The notes: a model not told the origin generated them from the sequence alone. 64,000 nucleotides of DNA from Mycobacterium sp. 236(2023) (GCF_029623955.1 NZ_JARSBP010000008.1:1-64000), one strand, 5' to 3'; positions 17,274 through 26,563 are shown, counted from the stretch's first letter. Program-made: numbers and translations.

Positions 17274-17885
17274 CTAGGCCATGGCGCGGCGGCCCGCCAG
17301 CGCACGGCCCAGCGTCAGCTCGTCGGCGAACTCCAGGTCCCCACCCATGGGCAGTCCCGACGCAATGCGCGTCACCGAAAGCCCCGGGATGTCGCGCAGC
17401 ATCCGCACGAGGTACGTCGCCGTCGCCTCACCCTCGGTGTTCGGGTCCGTGGCGATGATGACCTCGGCCACGTCGACGCCGTCGACGCGCTCACCGATCC
17501 TGTTGAGCAGCTCGCGAATTCGCAGTTGGTCAGGCCCGACCCCGGACAACGGATCCAAAGCACCGCCGAGCACGTGGTAGCGCCCGCGGAATTCGCGGGT
17601 CCGCTCGACGGCCTGGACGTCCTTCGGTTCCTCGACGACGCACACCAGCGACGCGTCCCGCCGCGGGTCACTGCAGATGCGGCAGCGCTCCTCGTCGCTG
17701 ACGTTGCCGCACACCGCGCAGAACGTCACGCCGTCGCGAACCCTATTGAGAACGGCGGTGAGCCGGTCGATGTCCGGCGGCTCGACCGACAGCAGATGGA
17801 ACGCGATCCGCTGGGCACTCTTGGGCCCGATGCCCGGCAGCTTGCCGAGCTCGTCGATCAGATCCTGGACAGGTCCCTCAAACAT
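17274..17885 (-). CDS. recR: Recombination mediator RecR
   Basis: 203 aa, the standard length. Order of motifs: helix-hairpin-helix GKLPGIGPKSAQRIAFHLL (near 13), a Cys4 zinc finger FCAVCGNVSDEERCRIC (near 55-72), and a Toprim domain starting VCVVEEPKDVQAVER (near 80). RecR works with RecO and RecF (or AdnAB/RecA pathways) to load RecA at gaps. It follows the YbaB gene after 14 nt, the usual bacterial pairing. Confidence 0.97.
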   Translation of the reverse strand: MFEGPVQDLIDELGKLPGIGPKSAQRIAFHLLSVEPPDIDRLTAVLNRVRDGVTFCAVCGNVSDEERCRICSDPRRDASLVCVVEEPKDVQAVERTREFRGRYHVLGGALDPLSGVGPDQLRIRELLNRIGERVDGVDVAEVIIATDPNTEGEATATYLVRMLRDIPGLSVTRIASGLPMGGDLEFADELTLGRALAGRRAMA

Positions 17886-17899
17886 TTAGGTACAACCGG

Positions 17900-18232
17900 T
17901 CACATCCCCGGCAGGCCGAGGCCGCCCATGCCGCCGGCCAGCGGGCCCAGCTTGTCGTGGGCGAGGATCGTGACCTGCTTGGCGGCGTCGGCGATCGCGC
18001 CGACGACCAGGTCCTGCAACGTCTCGACGTCGGATGGGTCGACGACCTTGGGGTCGATCGATACGCCGATCACCTCGCCGCTGCCCTTCATCGTGACCTG
18101 GACCAGACCGCCACCGGCCTGACCGTGCAGTTCGGCGTTGGCCAGCGCTTCCTGCGCCTCCATCAGCTGCTGCTGCACCTGCTGCGCCTGGGCGAGCAGT
18201 GCGGACATGTCGGGCTGGCCACCGGGTTCCAT
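17900..18232 (-). CDS. YbaB/EbfC nucleoid-associated protein
   Basis: 110 aa from ATG 18232 (MEPGGQPDMSALLAQ); the frame stays open upstream but that part is not protein-like. The family core is visible: QAQQVQQQLMEAQEALAN, GGLVQVTMKGSGEVIGVSIDP and DVETLQDLVVGAIADA. It binds DNA as a dimer and usually sits upstream of recR. It is shorter than the 133-aa M. tuberculosis homologue because it lacks the Pro/Gly-rich tail, ending in MGGLGLPGM. Confidence 0.92.
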   Translation of the reverse strand: MEPGGQPDMSALLAQAQQVQQQLMEAQEALANAELHGQAGGGLVQVTMKGSGEVIGVSIDPKVVDPSDVETLQDLVVGAIADAAKQVTILAHDKLGPLAGGMGGLGLPGM

Positions 18233-18330
18233 GACTGATCCTCTACGTATTGATTGCGTTGCGGTATCGACTTGGTTGCGCTCGCCCTTCAAGCGGCACT
18301 TTGGACTTTCAGCGTAGTCGGCACTCGGGC

Positions 18331-18336
18331 TACCGT
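18331..18336 (+). promoter_or_regulatory. -10 box TACCGT, leaderless amidase promoter
   Basis: TACCGT is followed 6 nt later by GTG 18343; no ribosome site is visible. Confidence 0.45.
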
Positions 18337-18342
18337 GGCGCC

Positions 18343-19083
18343 GTGCCCATGCCAGCCAGCCTGCGTGTCGGGGCCGCTGTCGTGGCCGCAATCGTCGTCG
18401 CGGCGACCCCTGTACTCCCCGCCCAGGCGGCCCCCACCAACATCGCCGGCAAGATCGTCTTCCTCGATCCGGGCCATCAAGCGTCGATGGAGGGGTTGAG
18501 CCGACAGGTCCCGACCGGCCGCGGCGGAACCAAGGACTGCCAGGCCAGCGGCACGTCGACCGACGACGGCTTCGCCGAGCACACCTTCACCTGGGACACG
18601 ACGCTGCGGATCCGCCAAGCGCTCACCGCGATGGGAGTGCGTACCGCGATGTCCCGCGGGGACGACGCCGGCCCCGGGCCCTGCGTCGACGAGCGTGCAG
18701 CGATGGCCAACTCGGTCAGACCGAACGCGGTCGTCTCCATCCATGCCGACGGGGGTCCGGCCACCGGCCGCGGCTTCCACGTGCTCTATTCGTCGCCACC
18801 GCTCAACGCCGCGCAAGCCGGGCCGTCTGTGCAGTTCGCGAAAGTCATGCGCGACCAGCTCGCCGGCTCGGGCATTCCGCCGGCGACCTACATCGGTCAG
18901 TCGGGCCTGAACCCACGGCAGGACATCGCCGGGCTCAACCTCGCGCAGTACCCGTCGATCCTCGTCGAGCTGGGCAACATGAAGAACCCCGTCGACTCCG
19001 GGCTGATGAAGTCACCGGAAGGGCGTCAGCGGTACGCCGACGCCGTCGTCCGCGGCATCGTCGCGTTTTTGGGTCAGGGCTAG
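18343..19083 (+). CDS. N-acetylmuramoyl-L-alanine amidase (Amidase_3, Rv3717-like)
   Basis: 246 aa from GTG 18343 (ATG 18349 is an alternative). A signal peptide ends near AQA-APTN (about residue 28), so the enzyme is exported. The zinc site of Amidase_3 is complete: His in FLDPGHQ, Glu in FAEHTFTWDT, His in SIHADGG, and the catalytic Glu in VELGNMKN. It cleaves the bond between muramic acid and the stem peptide. No cell-wall binding domain is present, as in Rv3717. Located between the YbaB/recR pair and the SRPBCC gene as in M. tuberculosis. Confidence 0.93.
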   Translation: MPMPASLRVGAAVVAAIVVAATPVLPAQAAPTNIAGKIVFLDPGHQASMEGLSRQVPTGRGGTKDCQASGTSTDDGFAEHTFTWDTTLRIRQALTAMGVRTAMSRGDDAGPGPCVDERAAMANSVRPNAVVSIHADGGPATGRGFHVLYSSPPLNAAQAGPSVQFAKVMRDQLAGSGIPPATYIGQSGLNPRQDIAGLNLAQYPSILVELGNMKNPVDSGLMKSPEGRQRYADAVVRGIVAFLGQG

Positions 19084-19099
19084 CGTTCCTCGGCCTGGG

Positions 19100-19549
19100 T
19101 CAGACCGGCCGACCGCCCTCGACCTCACGCTTGAGGTTGGCCAGCACCTCGGCCTGAATCTTTCGCAGTCCGAGCGGGGCGAACGTCTTCTCGAAGAAGC
19201 CGCCGATGCCTCCCGCGCCCTGCCAGGACGTCTTCACGGTGACCGACGAACCGGGACCTGCCGGGGCGACGGTCCAGTTCGTCACCATGGACGAGTTGGC
19301 GTCCTTCTCGATGACGGTGCGGCCCGCGACGTCGACTGCGGCCTTGACGTTGCGGGAGCGCGACTTGGTCGCCTGTAGCTTCCACTCGACGACGGTGCCC
19401 GCCCCCTGTCCTCCTTCGAGAACCCGGTAGCCGCTGTAGTGCGCGGAGAGGATCTTCGGGCGCATGGCCTCGTAGTCCGCGACGGCCGCCAGAACCGTTG
19501 CCGGATCGGCGTCGATCAGGACCGTGCTGGACGCGCTGACCTGTCCCAT
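19100..19549 (-). CDS. SRPBCC / polyketide-cyclase-like protein (Rv3718c-like)
   Basis: 149 aa. START-like fold: beta1 VSASSTVLIDADPATVLAAVADYEAM, middle strands GTVVEWKLQATKSRSR and SSVTVKTSWQGAGG, and the long C-terminal helix LRKIQAEVLANLKREVEG. These proteins bind small hydrophobic ligands in a deep pocket; no catalytic residue is evident. AAGGAG precedes the ATG by 8 nt. It is divergent from tmsA and holds the same place as Rv3718c. Confidence 0.85.
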   Translation of the reverse strand: MGQVSASSTVLIDADPATVLAAVADYEAMRPKILSAHYSGYRVLEGGQGAGTVVEWKLQATKSRSRNVKAAVDVAGRTVIEKDANSSMVTNWTVAPAGPGSSVTVKTSWQGAGGIGGFFEKTFAPLGLRKIQAEVLANLKREVEGGRPV

Positions 19550-19639
19550 CAGTGAAACTCCTTGTCAAGAGGGGGTCACAGTAGCCTTAAAGGTGCCTGT
19601 ATGCGGCTCGGTGCGGTCGCACGACGTGCCACTGCCGAC

Positions 19640-19645
19640 TAGCGT
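19640..19645 (+). promoter_or_regulatory. -10 box TAGCGT, leaderless tmsA promoter
   Basis: TAGCGT ends 6 nt before GTG 19652 with no ribosome site. Confidence 0.45.
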
Positions 19646-19651
19646 ATATGT

Positions 19652-21040
19652 GTGTCTGTTGCCTCGACCGACGCACGGGCCGCTCACGCCGACGGCGTGC
19701 AGCGGTTGTTGGCAAGCTTTTCCGCGATTCCCGCCGATGCCACCGTCCGCCTGGCCAAGCCCACCTCCAACCTCTTCCGCGCCCGCGCAAAGACGACCAG
19801 CAAAGGCCTCGACACCTCGGGGCTGACCGACGTCATCGCTGTCGACCCGGTGGCGCGGACCGCCGATGTCGCCGGCATGTGCACCTACGAGGATCTTGTG
19901 GCAGCGACACTGCCCTACGGACTTTCGCCGCTGGTGGTGCCTCAGCTCAAGACGATCACCCTCGGCGGTGCCGTCACCGGTCTCGGGATCGAGTCGACCT
20001 CCTTCCGCAACGGCCTGCCCCACGAGTCGGTGCTCGAGATGGACATCCTCACCGGCACTGGCGATATCGTGCGCGCATCGCCCGAGGAGAACCCCGACCT
20101 CTTCCGGGCTTTCCCCAATTCATATGGCACGCTGGGTTATTCGGTGCGCCTGAAGATCGAGCTGGAGCCGGTCAAACCCTTTGTCGCGCTGCGCCATCTG
20201 CGTTTCCACTCCGTGCCGGCGCTGGTCGAGACGATGGACCGGATCATCGAGACCGGCGAGTTGAACGGCGAGCGGGTCGACTACCTCGACGGTGTCGTGT
20301 TCAGCGCAGACGAGGGCTATCTGTGCGTCGGGTCCCAGTCGGCGACACCGGGGCCCGTCAGCGACTACACAGGTAGCGACATCTACTACCGCTCGATCCA
20401 GCACTCCGGCAAGGACACAGCCGAGAAGCACGACCGTTTGACGATCCACGACTACCTGTGGCGGTGGGACACCGACTGGTTCTGGTGCTCAAGGGCGTTC
20501 GGCGCGCAGGATCCGCGGATCCGTCGCTGGTGGCCGAGGCGGTACCGGCGTAGCAGTTTCTACTGGAAACTCATCGGCTACGACCAGCGCTTCAACATCG
20601 CCGACCGTATCGAGCAACGCAACGGCCGGCCGCCCCGCGAACGCGTCGTGCAGGACGTCGAGGTGCCGATCGGGCGGACCGCCGACTTCATCTCATGGTT
20701 CCTCGACACCGTTCCGATCGAACCGATCTGGTTGTGTCCGTTACGGCTTCGCGACGAGCGTTCCTGGTCGCTCTATCCGATCCGGCCGCACCACGCCTAC
20801 GTCAACGTGGGTTTCTGGTCGTCCGTCCCCGTCGGCCCCGAGGACGGACACACCAACAAGATGATCGAGGGCAAAGTCAGTGAGCTCGACGGGCATAAAT
20901 CCCTGTACTCCGACGCTTTTTACTCTCTGGACGAGTTTGATTCGTTGTACGGCGGGGAGATGTACAAGACAGTGAAGAAGACTTATGACCCAGACTCGCG
21001 TTTCCTGGACCTCTATGCGAAGGCGGTGCGGAGACAATGA
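19652..21040 (+). CDS. tmsA: FAD-binding reductase for 10-methyl fatty acids (TmsA/BfaA)
   Basis: 462 aa. A PCMH-type FAD domain is seen in the N-terminal third (VDPVARTADVAGMCTYEDLV, LKTITLGGAVTGLGIES), followed by a DHCR24-like C-terminal part. In actinobacteria this protein reduces the 10-methylene acyl intermediate made by TmsB to 10-methyl stearate (tuberculostearic acid) on phospholipids. The pair corresponds to Rv3719-Rv3720. The stop overlaps the tmsB start (ATGA), so the two are co-expressed. Start is GTG 19652, with a leaderless -10 box. Confidence 0.82.
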   Translation: MSVASTDARAAHADGVQRLLASFSAIPADATVRLAKPTSNLFRARAKTTSKGLDTSGLTDVIAVDPVARTADVAGMCTYEDLVAATLPYGLSPLVVPQLKTITLGGAVTGLGIESTSFRNGLPHESVLEMDILTGTGDIVRASPEENPDLFRAFPNSYGTLGYSVRLKIELEPVKPFVALRHLRFHSVPALVETMDRIIETGELNGERVDYLDGVVFSADEGYLCVGSQSATPGPVSDYTGSDIYYRSIQHSGKDTAEKHDRLTIHDYLWRWDTDWFWCSRAFGAQDPRIRRWWPRRYRRSSFYWKLIGYDQRFNIADRIEQRNGRPPRERVVQDVEVPIGRTADFISWFLDTVPIEPIWLCPLRLRDERSWSLYPIRPHHAYVNVGFWSSVPVGPEDGHTNKMIEGKVSELDGHKSLYSDAFYSLDEFDSLYGGEMYKTVKKTYDPDSRFLDLYAKAVRRQ

Positions 21041-22359
21041 CCACATTTCGCGAGCAGACGGATGAGCCGGCGCAGGATCCGGACCGGAAGCTGACACTCG
21101 CCGAGGTCCTCGAGATCTTCGCCGCGGGCCGTCTGCCGCTGAAGTTCACGGCCTATGACGGAAGTAGTTCCGGCCCCGACGACGCGACGCTCGGTCTCGA
21201 TCTGCTGACACCACGCGGGACCACCTATCTGGCAACAGCACCAGGAGATCTCGGTCTGGCCCGGGCCTACGTCTCCGGCGACCTGGCGATGCACGGTGTG
21301 CACCCGGGCGACCCCTACAACCTGCTCACCGCACTCGTCGAGAAACTGGACTTCAAGCGGCCGCCCGCACGGGTTCTGGCCCAGATCGTTCGTTCGATCG
21401 GTCTTGAGCATCTCAAGCTGATCCCGCCGCCACCGCAGGAGCAGCTCCCGCGCTGGCGACGTATCGCAGAAGGACTGCGGCACAGCAAGACCCGGGACGC
21501 CGATGCAATCCACCATCACTATGACGTGTCGAACACGTTCTACGAGTGGGTGCTCGGACCGTCGATGACGTACACCTGCGCGTGTTACCCGCATCCCGAT
21601 GCCAGTCTCGAAGAGGCGCAGGAGAACAAGTACCGCCTGGTGTTCGAGAAGCTGCGCCTCAAGCCCGGGGACCGACTGCTCGACATCGGTTGCGGCTGGG
21701 GCGGAATGGTCCGGTATGCCGCCAGCCATGGTGTCAAGACCATCGGTGTGACACTGTCGCGGGAACAGGCAGAGTGGGGCAAGGCCGCGATCGAGCGGGA
21801 GGGCCTGACCGACCTCGCCGAGATCCGCCACAGCGATTACCGGGATGTGCGCGAATCACAGTTCGACGCAGTGTCTTCCATCGGCCTCACCGAGCACATC
21901 GGCGTCGCGAACTACCCCTCGTACTTCCGGTTCGTCCAGTCGAAGCTGCGCACAGGTGGGCTGCTGCTCAACCACTGCATCACCCGCCACAACAACAGGA
22001 CCGGCCCGGCGGCAGGCGGCTTCATCGACCGGTACGTCTTCCCCGACGGCGAGCTCACCGGATCCGGGCGGATCATCACCGAGATCCAGGATGTCGGGTT
22101 CGAGGTGGTGCACGAGGAGAACCTGCGCCACCACTACGCGATGACGCTGCGCGACTGGTGCCGCAACCTCGTCGAGCACTGGGACGAAGCCGTCGCCGAG
22201 GTGGGACTTGCCACCGCGAAAGTGTGGGGACTGTACATGGCCGGGTCGCGAGTCGGCTTCGAGCAGAACGCCATTCAGCTGCACCAGGTGCTGGCCGTCA
22301 AGCTCGACGAGCGCGGTGGCGACAGCGGGCTTCCGCTGCGTCCGTGGTGGGACGCCTGA
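21037..22359 (+). CDS. tmsB: SAM-dependent fatty acid methyltransferase (TmsB/BfaB, CFA synthase family)
   Basis: 440 aa. Cyclopropane-fatty-acid-synthase fold: HHYDVSNTFYEWVLGPSMTYTCACY (near residue 155), SAM loop LLDIGCGWGGMVRYAA (near 212), GVTLSREQAEW, SIGLTEHIG and HCITRHNN. It transfers a methyl group from S-adenosylmethionine to the double bond of oleoyl phospholipids, giving a 10-methylene chain that TmsA reduces. An N-terminal extension of about 100 residues precedes the methyltransferase domain, as in this subgroup. The neighbouring leftward gene begins 7 nt past its stop (convergent). Confidence 0.85.
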   Translation: MTTFREQTDEPAQDPDRKLTLAEVLEIFAAGRLPLKFTAYDGSSSGPDDATLGLDLLTPRGTTYLATAPGDLGLARAYVSGDLAMHGVHPGDPYNLLTALVEKLDFKRPPARVLAQIVRSIGLEHLKLIPPPPQEQLPRWRRIAEGLRHSKTRDADAIHHHYDVSNTFYEWVLGPSMTYTCACYPHPDASLEEAQENKYRLVFEKLRLKPGDRLLDIGCGWGGMVRYAASHGVKTIGVTLSREQAEWGKAAIEREGLTDLAEIRHSDYRDVRESQFDAVSSIGLTEHIGVANYPSYFRFVQSKLRTGGLLLNHCITRHNNRTGPAAGGFIDRYVFPDGELTGSGRIITEIQDVGFEVVHEENLRHHYAMTLRDWCRNLVEHWDEAVAEVGLATAKVWGLYMAGSRVGFEQNAIQLHQVLAVKLDERGGDSGLPLRPWWDA

Positions 22360-22366
22360 CGCGCGC

Positions 22367-24130
22367 TCAACGCAGTGCGCGCCACGGGGCGAATACGTTT
22401 CCCTGCCCGCGCAGCGCGGGGGCCAGCTCGGGATGGTGGCGGGTCAGCACCGACATCATGTCGTTGCCGTCGATCCAGGCCATGCCCTCGGGGGTGTAGA
22501 TCCTCGGTGTGAAGTCGATGCTGTAGAACCGGTCGCTCTTGAGCCTGCGCGTCGCCATCAGCACAAAGATCCGGAAGGCTGTCTCCCCGAAGGCAAATCC
22601 CTTCGGCAGCCGCTCCCCGAACATGCCGACGACGGTGTCGACTTTGTCGATGTCCCCGCCGTAGACGTGCCGCAACGTCTCCGCCGTCTCGAGGTTTCCG
22701 CGGCTGATCTCGTCAAAGCTGCGAGCGCGCGGCAGCCGCAGACTCTGCCGGAAGTCGTTGTACCGGGGCACTCCTCGCTCCCGGGACCGCAGCACATCGA
22801 CGGCGTTGAGGTCGATGACCAGGTTGTCCGTGCGGTCGAAGCGTTCCATGAACCGCGGACTGTTGTGCAGGGCGAGCGCTCCGGCGTTGGCCACGCCCAG
22901 CGAGTACATTGCGTTGCCCGCTCCGACCTTCTCCAGCGCGCTGCGTGAGCGGGTGCTGCGGATGTCGTCGAACGAGCACGACAGCGACGGGGCGCCGTCG
23001 AGGGCGACGAATCCGAAGTCGTCGGGCAGCAGCGGATGCATGCGGTACACGGTGACGAATTCTTCGGTGACCGAGTACGGCGCTGCGTGATGGTCGGTCG
23101 CCGATCCCGGGATACCACTGATGAAATCGCTTGAACTCAGCCGTCCTGCAAGCCTTTTCACCCGCTCACCGGCAGCGCCGAACCAATTCCCGCGCATGCC
23201 CTGTTCCAGCGCCGGATGCCCGAGCAGCGCCGGCGTCCATTCGAGGGTGTGGATCTTGGTGATCAGCGCGGTGGTGATGAGCCGCGCCTTGTCGAAGAGT
23301 TGATCGTCGGTCCACCGCGGGTACGCCGAGGCGAGTTTGTCGCAGATCGCGTTGTGTTCGTTCATGAACAGCGTGGTGAGCAGTTCCAGGCCCAGCCACC
23401 ATCCGTCGTTGGTCAGGAACGGATCGGTCTGTGCAGGGTCGGTGCTGATGAACCCGTCGTCGTCGATCGACAGCTTGCCGTTCCTGCCGCTGCGCACCGC
23501 CTGTTGGGCAGCGATGGTGCTGCCGTAGATCTGGGAGCCGTCCCACCAGTGGCTGTCGACGTTGAGGTAGGTCTTGGCCCTGCTGCCGCCAGACGCGGTC
23601 GGGTCCGACGGCGTCGCGGGAACGCAGACGGGGTCGGTCGGCCAGTCGTAGCCGGCGGGGCGGGGCACTTCGATCATCCGGTCGGTGGTGGTGCCGTGGC
23701 TGAACCAGTCGTGCACCTCGAACTGCAGCCACGCCGCAGCCAGCACGTTCACCGTCGTCGCCGGGGTGAACGTCTCGCGGTGCAGCAGTTGCGTGCTGAT
23801 GGTCATCGGGTTGGGGTCGAGCAGCTGCGGTGGCGCCTCGGCCGGCGCCGACTCGGGCGCGACGTTGCGGCCGAACCGCGTGCCCGCCATGCCCATGGAC
23901 GGCGCCGAGAGGTCGTTGTAGGAGCCGTCGACAGTCCGCACGGTCAAGTACTCGTGGGGCTCCCGCGCCGGTGCGGGCGGAGGCGCCCCCTCGTGGGTGT
24001 CGAACAGGTTGTCCTCGCGCAGCCGGTTGCGGATCCCGACGAGGGTCAGTAGGCCGAGGGTGGGCGGCAGGTTGTCCCAGCCCCAGCGCCGATCGAGGAA
24101 CTCGGCGAACTTAATGAAGCGGCTCGACAT
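22367..24130 (-). CDS. Fatty-acid alpha-dioxygenase (haem peroxidase superfamily)
   Basis: 587 aa. Plant-type alpha-DOX landmarks run through the chain: LPPTLGLLTL at residues 21-30, distal His140 in FEVHDWFSHG, catalytic Tyr362 and proximal His365 in VYRMHPLLPD (the YxxH pair equivalent to COX Tyr385/His388), DVLRSRERGVPRYNDFR, and ATRRLKSDRFYSID near the end. Presence of the Tyr argues for fatty-acid oxygenation to 2-hydroperoxides rather than plain peroxidase activity. It has no signal peptide. It follows a small membrane-protein gene that overlaps its start by 20 nt, and converges on tmsAB. Known in plants and scattered bacteria; its role in mycobacteria is unclear. Confidence 0.85.
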   Translation of the reverse strand: MSSRFIKFAEFLDRRWGWDNLPPTLGLLTLVGIRNRLREDNLFDTHEGAPPPAPAREPHEYLTVRTVDGSYNDLSAPSMGMAGTRFGRNVAPESAPAEAPPQLLDPNPMTISTQLLHRETFTPATTVNVLAAAWLQFEVHDWFSHGTTTDRMIEVPRPAGYDWPTDPVCVPATPSDPTASGGSRAKTYLNVDSHWWDGSQIYGSTIAAQQAVRSGRNGKLSIDDDGFISTDPAQTDPFLTNDGWWLGLELLTTLFMNEHNAICDKLASAYPRWTDDQLFDKARLITTALITKIHTLEWTPALLGHPALEQGMRGNWFGAAGERVKRLAGRLSSSDFISGIPGSATDHHAAPYSVTEEFVTVYRMHPLLPDDFGFVALDGAPSLSCSFDDIRSTRSRSALEKVGAGNAMYSLGVANAGALALHNSPRFMERFDRTDNLVIDLNAVDVLRSRERGVPRYNDFRQSLRLPRARSFDEISRGNLETAETLRHVYGGDIDKVDTVVGMFGERLPKGFAFGETAFRIFVLMATRRLKSDRFYSIDFTPRIYTPEGMAWIDGNDMMSVLTRHHPELAPALRGQGNVFAPWRALR

Positions 24131-24500
24131 TGCGGCCCCCCCTCCAGGCGATGACCGCGAGCGTCGTGTTGACCGCGGAGATCCCGATGGCGGTCAGCCC
24201 CTGTTTGCGAGGCAGGTCGTTGCGAACGGTGGTGACAGTCGCCGACGCCGTGTCGGCGGCATGGATGAGCACCGCCAACTTCTCGGCCCGGCGCAGCTCG
24301 TCGCCCGTCAGCAGGAGAAGGTCGAGCCCGATGAGTACGGTCCGGATGCCGAACATCCGGAACGGATAGGTTCCCGACCGGTCGGTCGCGGTGTCGACGC
24401 CCAGACGTCCGAGCAGCTTCTCCGGGATCAGGAGGCCGGCGGCCCCGTTGAGGATCCGGATCGCAGCGAGCAGCTTGCGCGCAATTGCGGGGAGTGCCAT
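24111..24500 (-). CDS. Small membrane protein of unknown function
   Basis: 129 aa with two or three hydrophobic stretches (near 8-25, 50-64 and 104-117) separated by charged segments such as RAEKLAVLIHAAD. It resembles small actinobacterial integral membrane proteins without assigned function. Its end overlaps the alpha-dioxygenase start by 20 nt, so the two are probably co-transcribed and it could help anchor that enzyme or its lipid substrate at the membrane; this is inference only. Confidence 0.6.
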   Translation of the reverse strand: MALPAIARKLLAAIRILNGAAGLLIPEKLLGRLGVDTATDRSGTYPFRMFGIRTVLIGLDLLLLTGDELRRAEKLAVLIHAADTASATVTTVRNDLPRKQGLTAIGISAVNTTLAVIAWRGGRNVEPLH

Positions 24501-24571
24501 GCGTTGATCATGGCGTGCTGATCCGGGAGGCGCGTGCGTAGTCGAATACCTGCTTCTCGGTCACTTCCCGC

Positions 24572-26524
24572 TCAGCCTTCGATGCGGCGTGCCCCCAGCT
24601 CGCTCTGAAGAAGCTCCAGCGCCACCTCTTCCGGATCGCGGCGCGGGGCAGCGGGATCGGCGTTGCTCGCCTCGGCGAGCATGCTCTCTTCGTCGTCCTC
24701 GGGCGGCGGCGGTGGCTCCTCCACCGGCGCGACGCGCTCGATGCGGGGACGCTGCGGCGTCGGGCGCTGAGGCGGCGGTGCCGCCGGGGCGGCTGCCGCA
24801 GGGGCAGCCGGTGCCGAGTCTCCCGTCTCGCACACGATCTTCCAGTTCACCCCGAGCGCATCCTTGAGCGCTTCCCGGATGACGTCGGCGTTGCGTTGTT
24901 CCACGAGCCGCTTGGCCAGTGGCGCGGACTCGTGGCTGAGGATCAGCGTGTCGCCCTCGACGGCACGCACGATCGCGCCGGCCAGCATGACCTCGGTGGT
25001 GCGGCTGCGCTCGCGAACCTTCTCGCGCACCGTCGTCCACATGCTGCGGACCGCGGCGGCATTCGGCTCACCCGCGGCGACGGCGGCGGCGGGAGTGGCC
25101 GGTGGCGCCTCCACCGCGGGCGCGGCGGGCGGCCGCACCGGAGGTGGTGGCGGCGGAGCCGGTGGTTCCGGAACCGGTTCGGGCTCAACAGCTTCGGGCT
25201 CAGCGGGTTCGGGCTCGACCGGTTCAGGCTCCGGTTCGGGCGTGGGCGCGGGCACCGGCTTCGCCTCTGACGCCGCTGACGGCGCGGCGACGGCTTCGCT
25301 CTTGCGCACGAACTGCTTACGCGGCGTGCCGGACGATCCGGTGCTGATCTCGTCGCTGGCGGGGATCGACATGTCGAGGCGGGTCTCGATGCGCTCGACG
25401 CGTTGCAGCAGTGCCGCTTCGGTGTCGCTGGCCGACGGCAGCAGCAGCCGCGCGCACACGACCTCGAGCAGCAGCCGTGGCGCGGTCGCACCGCGCATCT
25501 CGCCGAGCCCGGCGTGCACCACCTCGGCGAAGCGGGTCAGCGTCGCCAGCCCGAGCCGCGAGGCCTGATCGCGCATGCGCTCCAGCACGTCCTCGGGTCC
25601 GTCGACCACGCCGCGAGCCACCGCGTCGGGTACGGCCTGCAACACGATCAGGTCCCGGAAGCGCTCGAGAAGGTCGGTGGCGAACCGTCGCGGATCGTGC
25701 CCGGCGTCGATGACCCCCTCGATCGCCCCGAACAGCGCGGCCGAGTCGTTGGCGGCGAGCGCGTCGATCGCGTCGTCGATCAACGCGACATCCGTGGCGC
25801 CCAGCAGTGAGAGCGCTCTTTGGTACGCGACGTGGTTGCCTTCAGCGCCTGCCAGCAGCTGATCGAGCACGGACAGCGTGTCTCGGGGCGAGCCGCCGCC
25901 CGCCCGGATGACGAGCGGGTACACCGCGTCGTCGACGTCGACACTCTCGGACGCGATGATCTTCTCGATCAGGGTCCGCATCGTCTTGGGCGCCAACAGC
26001 CGGAACGGGTAGTGGTGGGTGCGCGACCGGATGGTCGGCAGCACCTTCTCCGGCTCGGTGGTCGCGAACACGAAGATCAGATGGTCCGGCGGCTCCTCGA
26101 CGATCTTCAGCAGCGCGTTGAAGCCGGCCGTGGTGACCATGTGTGCCTCGTCGACGATGAAGATGCGGTAGCGCGACTGGGCAGGCGCGTAGAACGCCCG
26201 ATCGCGCAGTTCTCTGGTGTCGTCGACGCCGCCGTGGCTGGCGGCATCGAGCTCGGTGACGTCGACGCTGCCGCCACCGTTGGGCGCCAGAGCCACGCAC
26301 GAGTCGCAGACGCCGCACGGGGTGGCCGTCGGACCCTGCTCACAGTTCAGTGAGCGGGCGAGGATGCGCGCCGACGAGGTCTTACCGCACCCGCGGGGAC
26401 CGGAGAACAGATAGGCGTGGTTGATGCGTCCCGAGTTGAGCGCCGTGGACAGCGGCTCGGTGACGTGTTCCTGGCCGACGACCTCTGCGAAAGTCGCCGG
26501 TCGGTACTTGCGGTAGAGAGCCAC
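24572..26524 (-). CDS. dnaX: DNA polymerase III subunit gamma/tau
   Basis: 650 aa. Clamp-loader ATPase: Walker A GPRGCGKTSS (42-51), zinc-binding Cys61, Cys70, Cys73 and Cys76, DEAH-type Walker B in FIVDEAHM, and sensor regions following. Domains I-III end near 360. A long Pro/Glu-rich linker (about 405-470, repeated EPEP units then a run of prolines) separates the C-terminal tau-like region, which ends in LLQSELGARRIEG. It is longer than the 578-aa M. tuberculosis protein mainly because of this linker. No slippery frameshift signal was sought in detail. Confidence 0.96.
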   Translation of the reverse strand: MALYRKYRPATFAEVVGQEHVTEPLSTALNSGRINHAYLFSGPRGCGKTSSARILARSLNCEQGPTATPCGVCDSCVALAPNGGGSVDVTELDAASHGGVDDTRELRDRAFYAPAQSRYRIFIVDEAHMVTTAGFNALLKIVEEPPDHLIFVFATTEPEKVLPTIRSRTHHYPFRLLAPKTMRTLIEKIIASESVDVDDAVYPLVIRAGGGSPRDTLSVLDQLLAGAEGNHVAYQRALSLLGATDVALIDDAIDALAANDSAALFGAIEGVIDAGHDPRRFATDLLERFRDLIVLQAVPDAVARGVVDGPEDVLERMRDQASRLGLATLTRFAEVVHAGLGEMRGATAPRLLLEVVCARLLLPSASDTEAALLQRVERIETRLDMSIPASDEISTGSSGTPRKQFVRKSEAVAAPSAASEAKPVPAPTPEPEPEPVEPEPAEPEAVEPEPVPEPPAPPPPPPVRPPAAPAVEAPPATPAAAVAAGEPNAAAVRSMWTTVREKVRERSRTTEVMLAGAIVRAVEGDTLILSHESAPLAKRLVEQRNADVIREALKDALGVNWKIVCETGDSAPAAPAAAAPAAPPPQRPTPQRPRIERVAPVEEPPPPPEDDEESMLAEASNADPAAPRRDPEEVALELLQSELGARRIEG

Positions 26525-26563
26525 GGAAGGAAAGGCTACCCACTCGGTCCGACGAGGGACGCG

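Noticed and set aside
24980..25320. Tandem repeat or mobile sequence in dnaX
   Set aside because: The repetitive Pro/Glu codons form an in-frame linker that is common in actinobacterial dnaX; no target duplication or terminal repeats.
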